Below, piece after piece: positions 1 to 11,812 of a DNA stretch of 64,000 nucleotides; within the stretch, counting starts at the first letter, position 1; every line of letters begins with the position of its first letter. This DNA is from Athripsodes cinereus. Taxonomy: Eukaryota; Arthropoda; Insecta; Trichoptera; Leptoceridae. Position numbers and translations under genes: made by a program. The notes beneath the pieces are model-generated. The model worked only from the letters and a program-made list of their open reading frames with translations. It was not told where the DNA came from and ran no database searches. The stretch is from positions 496,001 through 560,000 of the forward strand of contig OX388315.1 of the NCBI GenBank assembly GCA_947579605.1. The letters are read 5' to 3'.

Positions 1-375
1 CCGGAAGATCGTTGAACAGCCTGAATCCTTTATAGAAAAGACTGCTCTCCCTAAAAGATATGTCTATTAGGGCAGTAGAAATTATAACATGTTTGCTTAT
101 AATATTGTATAAGCATAATGATTGTTGTGTATTTATGTGAAATAAATATTATTATTATTACAACATAATAATAATTTAATGTGTTGGTGCATAAAAAGTA
201 GAATTAATTAATAATGCAACAGTTTTTGTCCACTAGATTTTTAATTAAGCAACTTTTTGCACGGCAACATCTTCCAGCCAACCATTTAACTGTTAGAGTG
301 CTATGGAGCATAATCATGTTGCGGCATATAGTAGTGATAAAAACAAACATATACCACTGCGAACTTCAGTGCAAG

Positions 376-615
376 TTTTCAACCCTTGGGTGAGCACGCA
401 TCTTGATTTGCGCAACATATAAAGCGTGAATGTATTTTCAACCCTTGAGTGAGCACGCATCTTGATTTGCGCAACATATAAAGCGTGAATGTATTTTCAA
501 CCCTTGGGTGAGCACGCATCTTGATTTGCGCAACATATAAAGCGTGAATGTATTTTCAACCCTTGGGTGAGCACGCATCTTGATTTGCGCAACATATAAA
601 GCGTGAATGTATTTT
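376..615. repeat. 59-bp minisatellite, 4 copies
   Basis: A unit starting TTTTCAACCC recurs at 376, 435, 494 and 553, an exact 59-bp spacing, with a partial unit ending near 615. The copies differ by only one or two bases, for example GGGTGAG versus GAGTGAG. The array lies in the intron that follows the third coding exon of the carboxypeptidase gene. An open reading frame runs through it on the minus strand only because the copies lack stops in that frame. Confidence 0.95.
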
Positions 616-758
616 GATTCGTGTAATAAACACTTTATTTGTAAAAAAACATTTTGTGAACAAACTGAAAATGAGTCTGTTTTAGCAAAAAATACTTTGG
701 CACTAAAATGGTTAGAAGAAAATAAGGGTAGAAGAATTGAAATAATATGAATATTTAC

Positions 759-1094
759 CTTTTTATTATGAAATTTGAATGGACGTTGAGAAGTTGAATC
801 TGGAAAAAGATTCTTCAACCTCTCCTCCCTGGTGTTGGTTATTCCGTGATGTGAAGATATAGTCAGCATATCCATACGTCTGCCTTCCAGGGAGTAGCAT
901 ACATTCTCCCGAAAGAAATAGATGTCATCATCATTCCCAGTGCGATTTACGGCAGCCATCTTGTTGTCTATGACAGCTAGACTATTTTGTAGTTCTGTGT
1001 AGGAGTAGGGATATGTGAAGGCAAAATAAGATGTTGCGTTTATGTTCTCCGGCGTTTTGTATTTGAAACTCATTGTAAATATGTTATCTAGAGT
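759..1094 (-). CDS. AGBL5: AGBL5-like coding exon 3
   Basis: The exon is 336 nt (112 codons, phase 0 to 0), with acceptor TTTGCAG ending at 1095 and donor GTAAAT at 758. It encodes [11 protein letters not shown] and ends RPFKFHNKK. In the family this segment comes just before the catalytic HPGE strand. Confidence 0.9.
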
Positions 1095-3064
1095 CTGCAA
1101 ACATAAAAATATTCAATTGTTTATAATATTTACTTATCCTGTAACCTCCTCATACAATAGGTTAATTATAAAAGCAACATTGAAAATAAAAATATATGTG
1201 AGGGATTTGAGAGAAATTCCACATTAGAGATAAAATCTAACTAAAAACTGTATTGATTGTATTTCAGATGAATGTATTTTTATGTAAAATTCCTAGTAAT
1301 CAATGTATGGTAAAGAATTAACAGATAAATCAATTCTTTGACTTTTGTGTTGATGCATTGACTTTGTATAAATGAACGAGTCGTGTCCTTGAAATATAAT
1401 AAATCTTCTATTATTATTTGTAAATTTTCAAGTGTTTTGCAAAAGGTGGGTTTTTGTAAAAAAAAATTACAGACAATTTTGATCTACAATTCAAAGATGT
1501 CATATAACAGCGTAAAACAGGTAAACAGGTAGTAATAAGAAAGACTTACGAAATATGTTGGTCTATCTTTGATTCTCTCCCAGACGTTCTTCCCAGGCAA
1601 GGTTTTGGTAACGGGAGCCATGCCCTGACTGTACATCTTCCCCTGTCTGTTGAGATTTACAATGTTTAATTTGACCAGTACTTGGGGTGGAGCAGATTGT
1701 ACCCCGAAGTAGAACCATGTTCTGTTCCCATTCTCAAACTCTGTGCCAGCACAGTCGGGACGGGTCCATATGTTGAACTCATAATCTGGAGTCTCCAATG
1801 CATTTGTCAATGCATTCACACTGGGCTCTGCAAAATTAAATGTTTTTATTTTTTTAATCTTTTCCATTGATCAACTTTATGTTTATTCAATTAATTCCAC
1901 CTCACAAGGGAATGGGCAGGCATGATGAGATATACGTATCTATAATATTATATTTGTAGTTTTGGTGAACCTACCTACTGTATCTTTACAATATTGTTGT
2001 AATGTGTTGAGTCAGATATAGGTACATATGATATATTAATACTCAATATTCATTATGTGGTTATTCATCTGTTTCTAATACAGTGGATAATTTTAATAAC
2101 AAATATAAATATGATTTGAACTTTTACTGATTACTTTACAATAGTGACCTAGGTTTCGACATGCGATGTCTTTTTCAAACTAAACCTCTAGAACTAAACC
2201 ATCAGAGGTTTAGTTTTAAAACAACATCAAACGTCGACCCAGGTCACTATAATAAAGTAACTAGAAAAACTTTAAATCATATTTTTCTTTGTTATTGAAA
2301 AATATGAAGTTTTACAAAATAAATACGGATAAAATACTCTACAGTGGATAATGATTATTCATTCCATTCATCGCCCTCAACGCTCCTCTCGGGAGCACAG
2401 GGCAGAAACCAGTCTCCTCCATTCAGAGAGACTCTGTGACAATTGCATCACCTCTTTCCACGACATTCCCTGCACTCTAATGTCATTGTCATAGGAACGG
2501 TGTATTGTGACGCCCGGGCCGACGAAACCCTTGCGGATGGAAGAGCAGTGCTCTTTTTGGCCAACTATCATTGGGCATTCTCAGAACATGTCCCAGCCAG
2601 GACCATCGTTTCTCCAGTATTACGGAGATTACAGATCTCTACTGGGTGTGTCGGCGTACAGCATCATTTGTGACATGCTCATACCATTTGTCATCCAAAA
2701 TCTTTCTAAGACACTTATTTTCAAAGCTTAGTATCTTCTGCTCTTGAACCTTGGTTAAGTGCCATGACATAATGATAGTAAACATTAAATACTATATAAA
2801 ATCCAAATCATAATGTAGAAGAAATAGTTGACTTTGAAATCATTCCACATTTTAAAATTTTAAATACAGTATTTTTTTTATTTCATTACTAGTATAGTTG
2901 TAACCTCTTAATAAATTCAGGTTCGTTGTACGAAAATTGATTAAGAAATATAATTATTATTTACCAATATCTTCCTTAGCCACCTGCTCCACATGGCCTA
3001 GATTGCCGGAGTCAAAGTTATGTACAAACACAAAGCCACCACATTCTATGTCCTTGCCGTCCAT
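759..3064 (-). CDS. AGBL5: Cytosolic carboxypeptidase AGBL5/CCP5-like, first three coding exons (partial gene)
   Basis: The gene runs on the minus strand and leaves the window at its left edge. Three exons join in phase: 2965-3064 (ATG at 3064), 1550-1827 and 759-1094, together 238 codons. All have GT/AG borders. The protein begins [20 protein letters not shown] and later carries [50 protein letters not shown] and [11 protein letters not shown]. These are hallmarks of the N-terminal beta-sandwich domain of CCP5 (M14D metallocarboxypeptidases). Known family role: removal of glutamates, including branch-point glutamate, from polyglutamylated tubulin in cytosol and cilia. The zinc-binding HxxE motif would be in the next exon, which is not in the window, so catalytic competence cannot be judged. 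A possible 5' UTR acceptor (TTTCCAG) lies just upstream near 3119. Confidence 0.88.
1550..1827 (-). CDS. AGBL5: AGBL5-like coding exon 2
   Basis: The exon is 278 nt, with acceptor TTTTGCAG ending at 1828 and donor GTAAGT beginning at 1549. It enters in phase 1 and leaves in phase 0. It encodes the most conserved part of the N-terminal domain, including [15 protein letters not shown] and [14 protein letters not shown]. Confidence 0.9.
2095..2310. repeat. Inverted repeat with hammerhead-like stem (Penelope-like terminus?)
   Basis: Two imperfect inverted arms (about 2095-2195 and 2205-2310) share the sequence around GTGACCTAGGTTTCGAC. Read on the minus strand, the left arm gives GACATCGCATGTC followed by GAAACC. 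This is the stem II plus GAAA layout of hammerhead motifs found in Penelope-like elements. The CTGATGA box is degenerate. The fold is inferred only. Confidence 0.4.
2358..2770 (-). pseudogene. RTE-like LINE 3' fragment
   Basis: The minus strand encodes the C-terminal tail of an endonuclease/reverse transcriptase, including [18 protein letters not shown] and [16 protein letters not shown], with frame breaks. It is the same family as the copies at 30520-38040 and 57016-57357. It is 5'-truncated and noncoding today. Confidence 0.8.
2965..3064 (-). CDS. AGBL5: AGBL5-like coding exon 1
   Basis: The exon is 100 nt, from the ATG at 3064-3062 to a GT donor at 2964-2963, ending in phase 1. It encodes 33 residues plus one base and includes [18 protein letters not shown]. 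The start is chosen because this peptide matches the CCP5 N terminus and no longer upstream reading frame exists. Confidence 0.85.
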
Positions 3065-3147
3065 CACACAGATATATAAAGGGAGGTGTATATCTCACTC
3101 ACCACAATACTACAACATCTGGAAACATAAACCAATATATTGATTAA

Positions 3148-4043
3148 CCCTTAATTACTTGCACGAAGAAAATTACATAACTGCTCGCATGGGGTCACAG
3201 ATGACCCCAAATTGTAAGAATATTTTTTTTTATATTATAAATATTATATAGTAATAACATGACATAAGTATGTAATTAAACTAAAAAAAGCTAAATTAAA
3301 TTAATTATCAAAAATTAACAACTTGTACTTATACTGAGATCAAAATTAAAATTTTAGAATATTTTTAGGAACTCTCCGAATCACTTTTATTACACTGTTG
3401 ACAGTATATTTGAGAGTGATCATTGCACATAAGCTTTGCGCATTTTGTTGGTACTTTTTGATAATTTTTTCGCGGGCAGTTGTTGCAACGCCCACATTTT
3501 GCAGTTGTTGGTGGGACGCGGTTTTCCAACTCATGCAATTCCAAAACCGTTTTTTTTACAATCTTAGGAGTTGCACTGGTTTCAATTTGTCGTTTCTGGT
3601 GATTATGAACAAGTTCAATAGACAATTGCCGCAAAAAATGACGCCTCATATGAGTACGTAATTTGATGGTATTTACTCGAAGTACAATGAGTGCATTTAT
3701 AAGATGGAAAAAAATGGATAACAGCTATCGTTTGGTTCGCCTTCCTATGCTGTATGTACCACACAAGTGATCATTGGTATCCATTTCTTTTTTGCTGCTA
3801 ATATTACACAAAAAAATACACAAAATAAATAATATCTTTCAAAAAAGTAACGAAATTACTCGCATGGGTTTAATGTTCAAGAGCGCCGCGATGCACCCTT
3901 CCACTCCAGTGACTTGGTCACTATTGGAATACAAACTTCGACGTGGGTTATGAAGCTAGCGAGGGCACGGGGAAACTCGAGAAGCAGCAAATATTTAATT
4001 TTTTAATGCAAAATTGCTTTGACCCCATGCGACTAATTAAGGG
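3148..4043 (-). mobile_element. piggyBac-like element, internally deleted
   Basis: The element is flanked by TTAA at 3144-3147 and 4044-4047. The terminal inverted repeats begin CCCTTAATTA on both ends and share a subterminal GCATGGGGTCA. TTAA duplication plus a CCC terminus is diagnostic of piggyBac. At 896 bp it is far shorter than an autonomous copy and keeps only the transposase 3' end. It lies about 80 bp upstream of the AGBL5-like start codon. Confidence 0.85.
3365..3649 (-). pseudogene. piggyBac transposase C-terminal remnant
   Basis: The minus-strand frame encodes about 95 residues ending in a Cys/His cluster (CGRCNNCPRKNY, then CNDHSQIYCQQC) and a stop at 3365. This resembles the cysteine-rich C-terminal zinc domain of piggyBac-family transposases. 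The DDD catalytic core is missing, so the fragment cannot transpose by itself. Confidence 0.7.
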
Positions 4044-4047
4044 TTAA

Positions 4048-5275
4048 ACCCAATTTCAAAATTGACAAAAATTTTGCCACACATTCAAAACTAAAGTAAA
4101 ACTATAATATTTTGAACAATAAAGTTTACTATTATGGCATGAGAGCAGCTTCTTTGTTAAGAAATGGTATTCAAAGAAGGAATAGAAATTAAAACAGTTT
4201 CCCGTACTCTTTGATTGATTATATGATTATATAATGACTGCAAAGAACTAACAAAATGTAAGCAATTGAACAATTGCTGTTGTATATCGTCGTTGCATAT
4301 TCAAAAAGAGGCACGTGCGAACATTTTCATTTAGGCACACTCTTTAAAAACTCTTCATAAATGCATTAAAATTGTAGTTTGGACTATTGATTGGCATGTG
4401 ATATTATTCTTTAAGTATTGAATTTTAATATTTGATACTAAGAATTACTTTATTATAGAATGGTTGTGATGTCATTATAAGCAGTTTATTCTAGAAATGT
4501 CAAAACATTTATAAATTCACATACCTACCCCTTTTTGAATATGGAACGACAATATGCTTTGTCATTTGGTGTCTTCTGAGTTCAGTGTATGTGCATTGTG
4601 TGATTAAATTAAAACAACTGTCGATGACAATACGTGAGAGAAAAAGTCAGGCATTTCATCTTATAATAATATTTGGTGAAATATAAACGGCTTATCAAAC
4701 ATTATATGTAATTAAAATGTTGTTTCATAGTGACACTGAAACAATTTCAAATGTATTTCATTTCAACAATGAAGGAGATAGCGACAGACATAATGAATCA
4801 GAGCAAATATGTGCGTGAAGAGCTCCAATCTATTCAAGAATGGCCTTGATAGTTTACTTGAAGCTGCCTGATAGTAAATAATAATAAATAATTGAAAAAA
4901 TAAATGAAATCATGCAAACTAAATTGGGTAATATTTAAGATAAGGCGAACGCATCAAACTAAATCAATGAATTTTCTACTTATTTTAGGCGAACGCATCA
5001 AACTAAATCAATGTTTTTCACCCGAGATATACTAGTAGGTACATCTAAATTTGGTTAATTTTATGAGCACAAAATTAATTATTTGCATTTTTCGTACACA
5101 ATACTATAGCGTGAAATGACACCAGGCCTAACCTAACCTTACCTACAATCAGTCAAAAATAATTGTCAATAAATGTGCTGTTGTATAAAGTAACAAGATC
5201 AATCCTAACCTAACCTACAAATCAAACGTAAAAATTTAAGAATACTTGTGGTTCAAAAAATGCACAAAAATGCAA
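4048..5275. other. AT-rich intergenic stretch, no gene seen
   Basis: No open frame with recognisable protein content was found. A short direct repeat (AGGCGAACGCATCAAACTAA) occurs at about 4943 and 4988. A few CCTAACC words near 5130 and 5200 are too few to be telomeric. Confidence 0.5.
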
Positions 5276-5280
5276 ATAAT

Positions 5281-5565
5281 TGACATTGTACTTAAAAAAC
5301 AACAAAATTCTGAAAAGAGTGGGAGACCAATTGTTTGCCAGGTGTTCCACAGAGAGGACGTTTAGATACGTTAAAACATTCCTTGAACTCTTAAGGACAA
5401 TTGGTTAATGTGTAAGAATAATTGACATTGTACTTAAAAAACCACAAAATTCTGAAAAGAGTGGGAGAGCAATTGTTTGCCAGGTGTTCCACAGAGAGGA
5501 CGTTTAGATACGTTAAAACATTCCTTGAACTCTTAAGGACAATTGGTTAATGTGTAAGAATAATT
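5281..5565. repeat. 142-bp tandem duplication
   Basis: A block beginning TGACATTGTACTTAAAAAA occurs at 5281 and again at 5423, almost identical over about 142 bp. Each copy contains TTGCCAGGTGTTCCACAG, a terminal word also seen in the MITE at 29571. Confidence 0.9.
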
Positions 5566-6832
5566 GACGTGCTTGCATGAATGTGGAGTAAGTACTATAC
5601 ATATATTATGTCCGCTCCACACGAGATACAGTATCAACAATAGAGTTTTAATACCTGAATTTTGTTAAAATCAAACTGGAGATAACCGTACATAAATCTA
5701 CAACGATGTTATACTTAATCTTTATACTACACATTAGGTGGAAAATGAAAATATAGTTTAATTTTATGTAATATTTGGGTCAAGTTGAAGTAACTGCACT
5801 ATGAGTAATAATTGTATAGCAGATTCTGTTATATTTCAGCATGTATGCAATTGGAATATACAAAGGATGACACTAACAAACAAACATATTCACATAATAT
5901 TTTTAGTATTAGATTCAAGTGCCTACATCTTAAATAAACAGATAAAAAATTAAACCAGACAATTTACTGGCTAGTGTGTAAAAAAATTCACCCTTAGTTA
6001 GTTGATGAAGCGTTTATTATCTATCATTTTAAATATTTTATTTTAATTTGTGACGGTTGTCGTGTTACCGTTTTCACTAAAATTTGACGTTTTTCCAATG
6101 TTTTTTTGTTTTTCTTTAAGGAAACAAAATTATGTAATGTTTTTATCGAAGTTTTTAATGTCAACCACAACACACATTGACAAACAGCTGATTGAAAATA
6201 ATAAGCAGTCTATCATGTAAAATGGATGGAGCTTTAAGAATGTTTACCTTTAGCGATATAAATTGTCACAAATATGTATTCAGTGAGTGTTTATCTAATA
6301 AATGTTGCCTTTATACAAATATTCAGCTCTCACACTTTGATCGCCATTACATCAAAATGGTTGCGAAACAAAGAAATATTTCAACGTTGTGAAATTCTAG
6401 TTTTCAGTATTTGTAGTAACTAACTAAACCGTCTAGATTTTTATGAGTGATTAGATTGCTTTTCATTTGCATTCAATCGATAAACTACCATTATTTTTAC
6501 ATAAACTGTATGTAAAGGTTATAATATCGAGAAGATAAAAATTGACATTTCTCATGACACTTTGTTCTTCAGATTATTTTTATGGCTATCAGGTGTACCA
6601 ACATTTGTGGCCAGCAGTATAATGGTCACGTCTATCGTTTATTCAATAATGAACTTCAAATAAATTAAACGAAACACGTTTATAATGATAAAATATATAA
6701 TTTCTTAAACATTGCATGTTATGGTAAATCAGAAAAATATTAAATATTTCTATTTTAAAGATTTATGTTGTACTGTTGGTGTGCCTGCGCCATAATCATA
6801 GACAATCTTGCAACTTTCACACAGAATTCCAT

Positions 6833-9245
6833 AAGGGGCGTTCATATTATTTGTTCACTTGCACTGATCACTCCGGATGATCGTCCAAAATGAAAAGGCG
6901 TGAACAGGTGTCATCAGTAGTGAACACTAGCGATGACGGATGAAAACGATTACAACCCGACGTAACTTTGATGAAAAATTCTTTCACTGAAACGACCAAA
7001 AACAAATTTTATCCTATTATTTGTCTTAAATATTCTCTATGATTTTGCATTGAAAATCAGAATCATATACAAAGTTATCATGCTGTTGAGAATGATATTA
7101 TGTTATTTGTTTTAATTTTTAATAAGATGAGTGTGTTAAATTCAAACACGCATCTCTCTTATGTGGGAAAATGAATAAAACTGTTTTATCCACTTTTTGT
7201 TCCAGTGTAACTGAGTTTATAATTTTTTTTAAATTCTTTTGCACTATTTGAATACTTATTCGTAATTAAAAATTAATTTATGCTTCATTAAAAATTAATA
7301 ATAATAAATAATAATAAATTATTGGAGAGATGCAACATTGAATCTGACAGATGGAGAGATGTGCGTTTGTTTCTGAGAAAGTTGGAGAGATGTGTGTTTG
7401 TTTCTTAAGGGTCGTTCACATACGTTCACTTTACAGTGATCACTCCGGATGATCCTCCAAGATGAACAGGTGTGAACGGGCGTTTCATCGCTAGTGATCA
7501 CTAGCGATGACGGAGGAAAGAGATTACCACTCGTCATAATTTTGATGAAAGGTCCTTTCACTGAAATGACCATAAACAAGTTTAATCTTATTATTTGTTT
7601 CATTCTCTATGAATTTGTATTGAATGTCAGAATCATGTACAAAATTATTATGCAGTCGAGAGCTATATTAATTTATTTTAAGTGTTATTTTTGATTTTTG
7701 AATTTGTTTAATTATTTTTATACGAAAATACGTCAAACTACATACGACATGAGTGAGAAAGTAGACATGGCAGTGAAAGCATAGGATGAACAAATGTGAA
7801 CAGACGTGTTCACTTTCGATGAACAGGTTTGACCCTGACACTCTGGATGATCATCCAAAGTGAAGCAATGTGAATGCTACTTTACCATGATTAATTTATG
7901 TCACAAAACTACTGGGTGATTAAAATGAAACTATTTTTCATAACATTTTTCAATAAAATATAAAATCTTTAACTATTATTATATTGCGAAATTAATGCTG
8001 ACTTTCACCAAAAATAGATAAACACCTGTTTAAATAGGGAATGCCAAGAGATAGGCATTATAAAATAATTACGTTTCACCAGTTATTTTGATCGCACATC
8101 TAGCTAGGAATCTCCTGTTTAAGGTAAACTCCGATATTTAAAATTTCAACAATGATTAAAATATGGTATGTCTATGAAAATATGTAACTTTTAGTATGAA
8201 ACTGTTAAATATTCAAATCCTTTAGCCAAATGTCAGAAATAGAAATATGTAGGTAGATGAAACAAGTTAATTAAAGAGATAGAGATTGACGTAATTAAAA
8301 ATATTACGGATTTGTCATTCATTGTCCATTTTTTATAAATTTTTAATCATAAATACAATTACATAAAAATAAATAGGATAAATTTAATTCAAGTCACTAA
8401 ATACAGAATTGACCGGTAAAAGTAATTATCAATTTACAAATATACTTAAATACTTTATATATTTTAAATCTCATCACTTTGAAAAATCTTAAAAAAATAA
8501 AATTTATTTACTTCAAAACTTCCTATGAAAACTTCAAACTTTCCTAATTTAATTTTCCATGTTTCTTTTCCACTTATTTTTATTCATGGACCTCTTTCAG
8601 GGTCTCTCCGATATTACAGGATTAATGAATTCGTCCATTTTACTTTAAAGTCAATTAAAAACAATAATTTGTGATGACAAAATCTCATACAACTGACCGC
8701 TCTGACATAAGATCCGCCATTGCTATTTTTATTGAAATGCTGTCGTTTGATTGGCCAATTGGGAGAGATGTGAATTTGTTTTTGAGCTTACTTGGAGAGA
8801 TAGCGTTTTTGTACTTGACATAAGTTTTTAAAGAAGTTTTCTGCAGAATTCTGCATACATTGGTTTCTTACAAACTCATCAAATTTACAGAGAAAAAAAT
8901 AACGAACAATTTGGTATTAATATCTCAAAAACCGTCATTTTGGAGAGATGCGTCTTTGAATTTGACACACTCAAGTGTTATTTTTCATTTATTTAATTAT
9001 CTTTTAAGAAAATACGTCAAACCATACAATATTGTTTTCTCTGGGATCGCATTAGCCGAAGGCTGTAATGGTCCCAGTGGAATATGGTGTCGTTTTAATA
9101 ATAATAATATGACCGCGAGTGTTGACATTGCAGTGAAAGTATAAGATGAAAGAGTGTGAACAGACGTTTTCACTTTCGATGAACAGCTTTGGCCCTGATA
9201 CTCTGGATGATGATCCAAAGTGAAGCAATTTGAATGCTACTTTAG
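6833..9245. mobile_element. Cluster of related MITEs (GTTCACTT family)
   Basis: Starts at 6833 and 7408 share CGTTCA followed by GATCACTCCGGATGATC. The ends near 7885 and 9243 share CACTTTCGATGAACAG, CTGGATGATGATCC-like sequence and AAGTGAAGCAATGTGAATGC. Read as inverted repeats, the ends bound a copy at about 7408-7885, a left part from 6833 and a right part ending about 9243. GGAGAGATG words at 7323-7400 and 8760-8950 are a second repeat theme. No transposase is present. The superfamily is not assigned. Confidence 0.55.
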
Positions 9246-9429
9246 GAAGGGCTCAAAATTCCCCTGAAGACATTACCTTAACAAAATCCTTCCTGAAGTT
9301 AAATACAACCGTTAATGTCCACCAACTCTTTACTTTAACAATGTAGACTTAAAATTATCTTACAGGTACCTACGTATTTTTTACGTAGGATAATAAAAAG
9401 AAAAAAATAATATATTTTGAAGCAAAAAA

Positions 9430-9990
9430 AAAAAACTGAGTTGAGGTGTCCAGAAACTTCATCTAGCTAGGTATTTAGACCGGTGAACCCGAGGGTCACC
9501 GTTACCGGATTTGCTGCAGAAATACTTCCCTTCTCAAGGGACATTCCACCCAGACCTACTACTCTCCACCAAGGGAGACAGGACAACACAAAGACAAAGA
9601 AACTAGTTCGCCAGCGATAGCCACTATCATACAAGGCAAAATCAATCATCAAGCTCCTCCAGATAAGACGGGGGTGAGCCCGACTCACGTAGAAGATCTC
9701 ACCCAGACACCTAAATATCCACAAACTCCAAGAAAGCCCTGAAATTCCTTGAACAGTTCAGTCCATCAGTTCCCCAGTCCAGATGGGTCTGGGAGTATCA
9801 TCACTCATACTATCAATCATTACATCTCACGCATCCATCATATTCATCGGGCATTCCCACAGGATATGCCCCGCAAACTGAGTTCCCGTTCCACAAATAC
9901 ACCACGGATCGTCTGCCAGCCCTAGCTCAAATAGCTTGGCCTCTAGCTCCCCTTGGCCCGTTACCAAATGGGCCAAATCACTTTGCCGTG
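9430..9990 (-). pseudogene. R1-clade LINE 3' fragment
   Basis: On the minus strand this matches the C terminus and 3' UTR of the full-length R1-like element at 31677-37501. Shared words are GATCCGTGGTGTATTTGTGG (zinc knuckle region), CCTGTCTCCCTTGGTGGAGA and TTTCTGGACAC. Stops and shifts break the frame. The fragment ends in a poly(T) run on the plus strand near 9421. Confidence 0.8.
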
Positions 9991-10149
9991 CATTTGGTAA
10001 CGGATTTTAACGAATTTATTTGAATTTGCATAATTATTATGGTCTTTAGTTGTGTCTTAATTTAATTGACTTTTAGTACTTAAATAAAATTTACACTTTT
10101 AACCAAATTTTGTTAAAAATGTCAGGCTAATTCTGAGCTCGCGGTCTCT

Positions 10150-10370
10150 CGGACCTGGGCCCGAAGTCAAAACACATTTTAAAGTAACGTTTTCGTTCCT
10201 TAACGTTCGAATATATACGACAATGCAAGCAATGTTAATTTTGTAGCTAAAATATACAGTAGTTACGAAAATTTACACTTTGGCGCAACGTCGTCTATAT
10301 TCAAATGATTGCGACACGAAAACGTAACGCAAAAATGTGTTTTGACTCAGGCCTCTGGGCACCCCATCGG
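10150..10370. repeat. Small inverted repeat
   Basis: AAGTCAAAACACATTTT with TAACGTTTTCG near 10162-10193 is mirrored by CGAAAACGTAACGC with ATGTGTTTTGACT near 10317-10351. This gives arms of about 40 bp around a 120-bp centre, consistent with a foldback MITE. Confidence 0.6.
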
Positions 10371-10648
10371 GTCCGGAACCCGTGGCTGCCAATTCTGCCA
10401 CCTTATAGTTACGCCACTGATAGCTACCTATAGGTATAATATAGATGATAACTTGTAACGAACACAAATATTTCGTTTTAAATAAAAAAAAAACTAATTA
10501 ATTGTCCGGTGAACTCCGCGGCGCAGAATAGTATCCCACTTTTTTTTGTAAGTTATCAAGTGTCCTGTAAAAGGTTGGTATCCGTAAAACATCAATTCAG
10601 TGATATGATGAACGTTTTAACTTTTATTGGCACGGATATAATAATACA

Positions 10649-10960
10649 TCTAATATATAAAATTCTCCTGGCACGGTGTTAATTATCATACTCCTCCGAA
10701 ACAGCTGAACCGATTTTGATGACATTTTGTGTGCTTATCGGGTAGGTCTGAGAATTGGCCAACATTTATTTTTCATACCCCTAAAAATTAAGGGTGGCCC
10801 ACTCCGACTTTCTTTTATTTTTGGGTAATTTTTTTTATTTTCCTTTTTTATGGTGAGGCATAAAAAATACATACAGCCCTAAATTTTCACCCTTCTACCA
10901 TCAATCCCTATTTTTTAATAGCGATATTAGTAATTCAATCATTTTCAACTCCGGTCGATA
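10649..10960 (+). mobile_element. Helitron-like 5' end fragment
   Basis: The stretch starts TCTAATATATAAAATTCTC after an A, the usual A|TC boundary. It continues with text typical of lepidopteran Helitrons (CAGCTGAACCGATTTTGATG). No CTAG 3' end was found nearby, so the right limit is approximate. Confidence 0.5.
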
Positions 10961-11802
10961 CACATAATAATATAATGTATATGACAAATAAATAATGTAA
11001 AATTATGGCAAAACAATGTTTGCCGGATCAGCTATATACGTGTATTATTATCTTATCACCCTCTCGAAGTTTATCCTACATAAAGATTTTGAGGGTAGAT
11101 AGAGATAGGTATTATATATACAAGTATGACTATAGGCTCAGTGATATAATACCTATGTACATACATGTCCATATATACTTATATATAAAAATTCTTAATA
11201 TTTTCACTCTCGCAGGTGTAAAAATCCAGTTAATTGCGAAAACTTCGTTTATCATATATATATGAAAGACTGTATGATCTAATTTTCATCCGAAATGCAT
11301 GTACAACATGCACCTCATGAATGAAAGATCATTTGATTTTACGCAGGAGATAGTATGAGGTGAAGGTTTTACTCCATTTCACTGCGTACAGTCAGGCAGA
11401 GACTTGGCTCATGCCTTTGCAAAGGATAATAATAAAACTTAATAACAGCGATAATAAGGATTTGAAATATGTCAATTGATAAAAATAAATAAATTAATAA
11501 TAAATGGAGCCGATAATCCTTATCTTATCAGGTACCTCAAATTAATCAGTGCATTTCACAATTTAGGTGAAAAGTTTGTTTCACAATAATTATAATTATC
11601 AGGTTATTCATTTGCAGTTTAATTTAGGTTGGAATTATTTTTATGACAAGTTAATATTATTAATTTGAGAGTTTTTATTTTACCAAGTAGTGTATTACAG
11701 CAGGGCATTATGTACTCGTATTAATGAAAATAAGATCGTAGCAAGATCATAAACACACATATACACAACTACTTTACCTATAGGTAACAATTATTGGAAA
11801 TC
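10961..11802. other. AT-rich intergenic stretch, no gene seen
   Basis: No recognisable protein or repeat boundary was found. This lies upstream of the proposed first coding exon of the caspase gene and may contain its promoter. No clear core promoter motif was identified. Confidence 0.4.
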
Positions 11803-11812
11803 ATGTCTGAAC
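11803..11812 (+). CDS. Caspase gene, proposed first coding exon (10 nt)
   Basis: ATGTCTGAAC is followed by a strong GTAAGT donor at 11813. It leaves phase 1, exactly what the acceptor at 20385 needs, giving MSERTQEDNK. It is the best start I found, but the coding part is tiny and the intron is 8.6 kb, so another first exon cannot be excluded. Confidence 0.45.

Noticed and set aside
438..758. Continuation of the minus-strand open frame past the AGBL5 exon 3
   Set aside because: It follows a good GT donor at 758 and runs into the 59-bp minisatellite, giving repeated peptides unrelated to carboxypeptidases.
5128..5215. CCTAACC words as telomeric (TTAGG)n sequence
   Set aside because: Only two or three imperfect repeats, far from an array.
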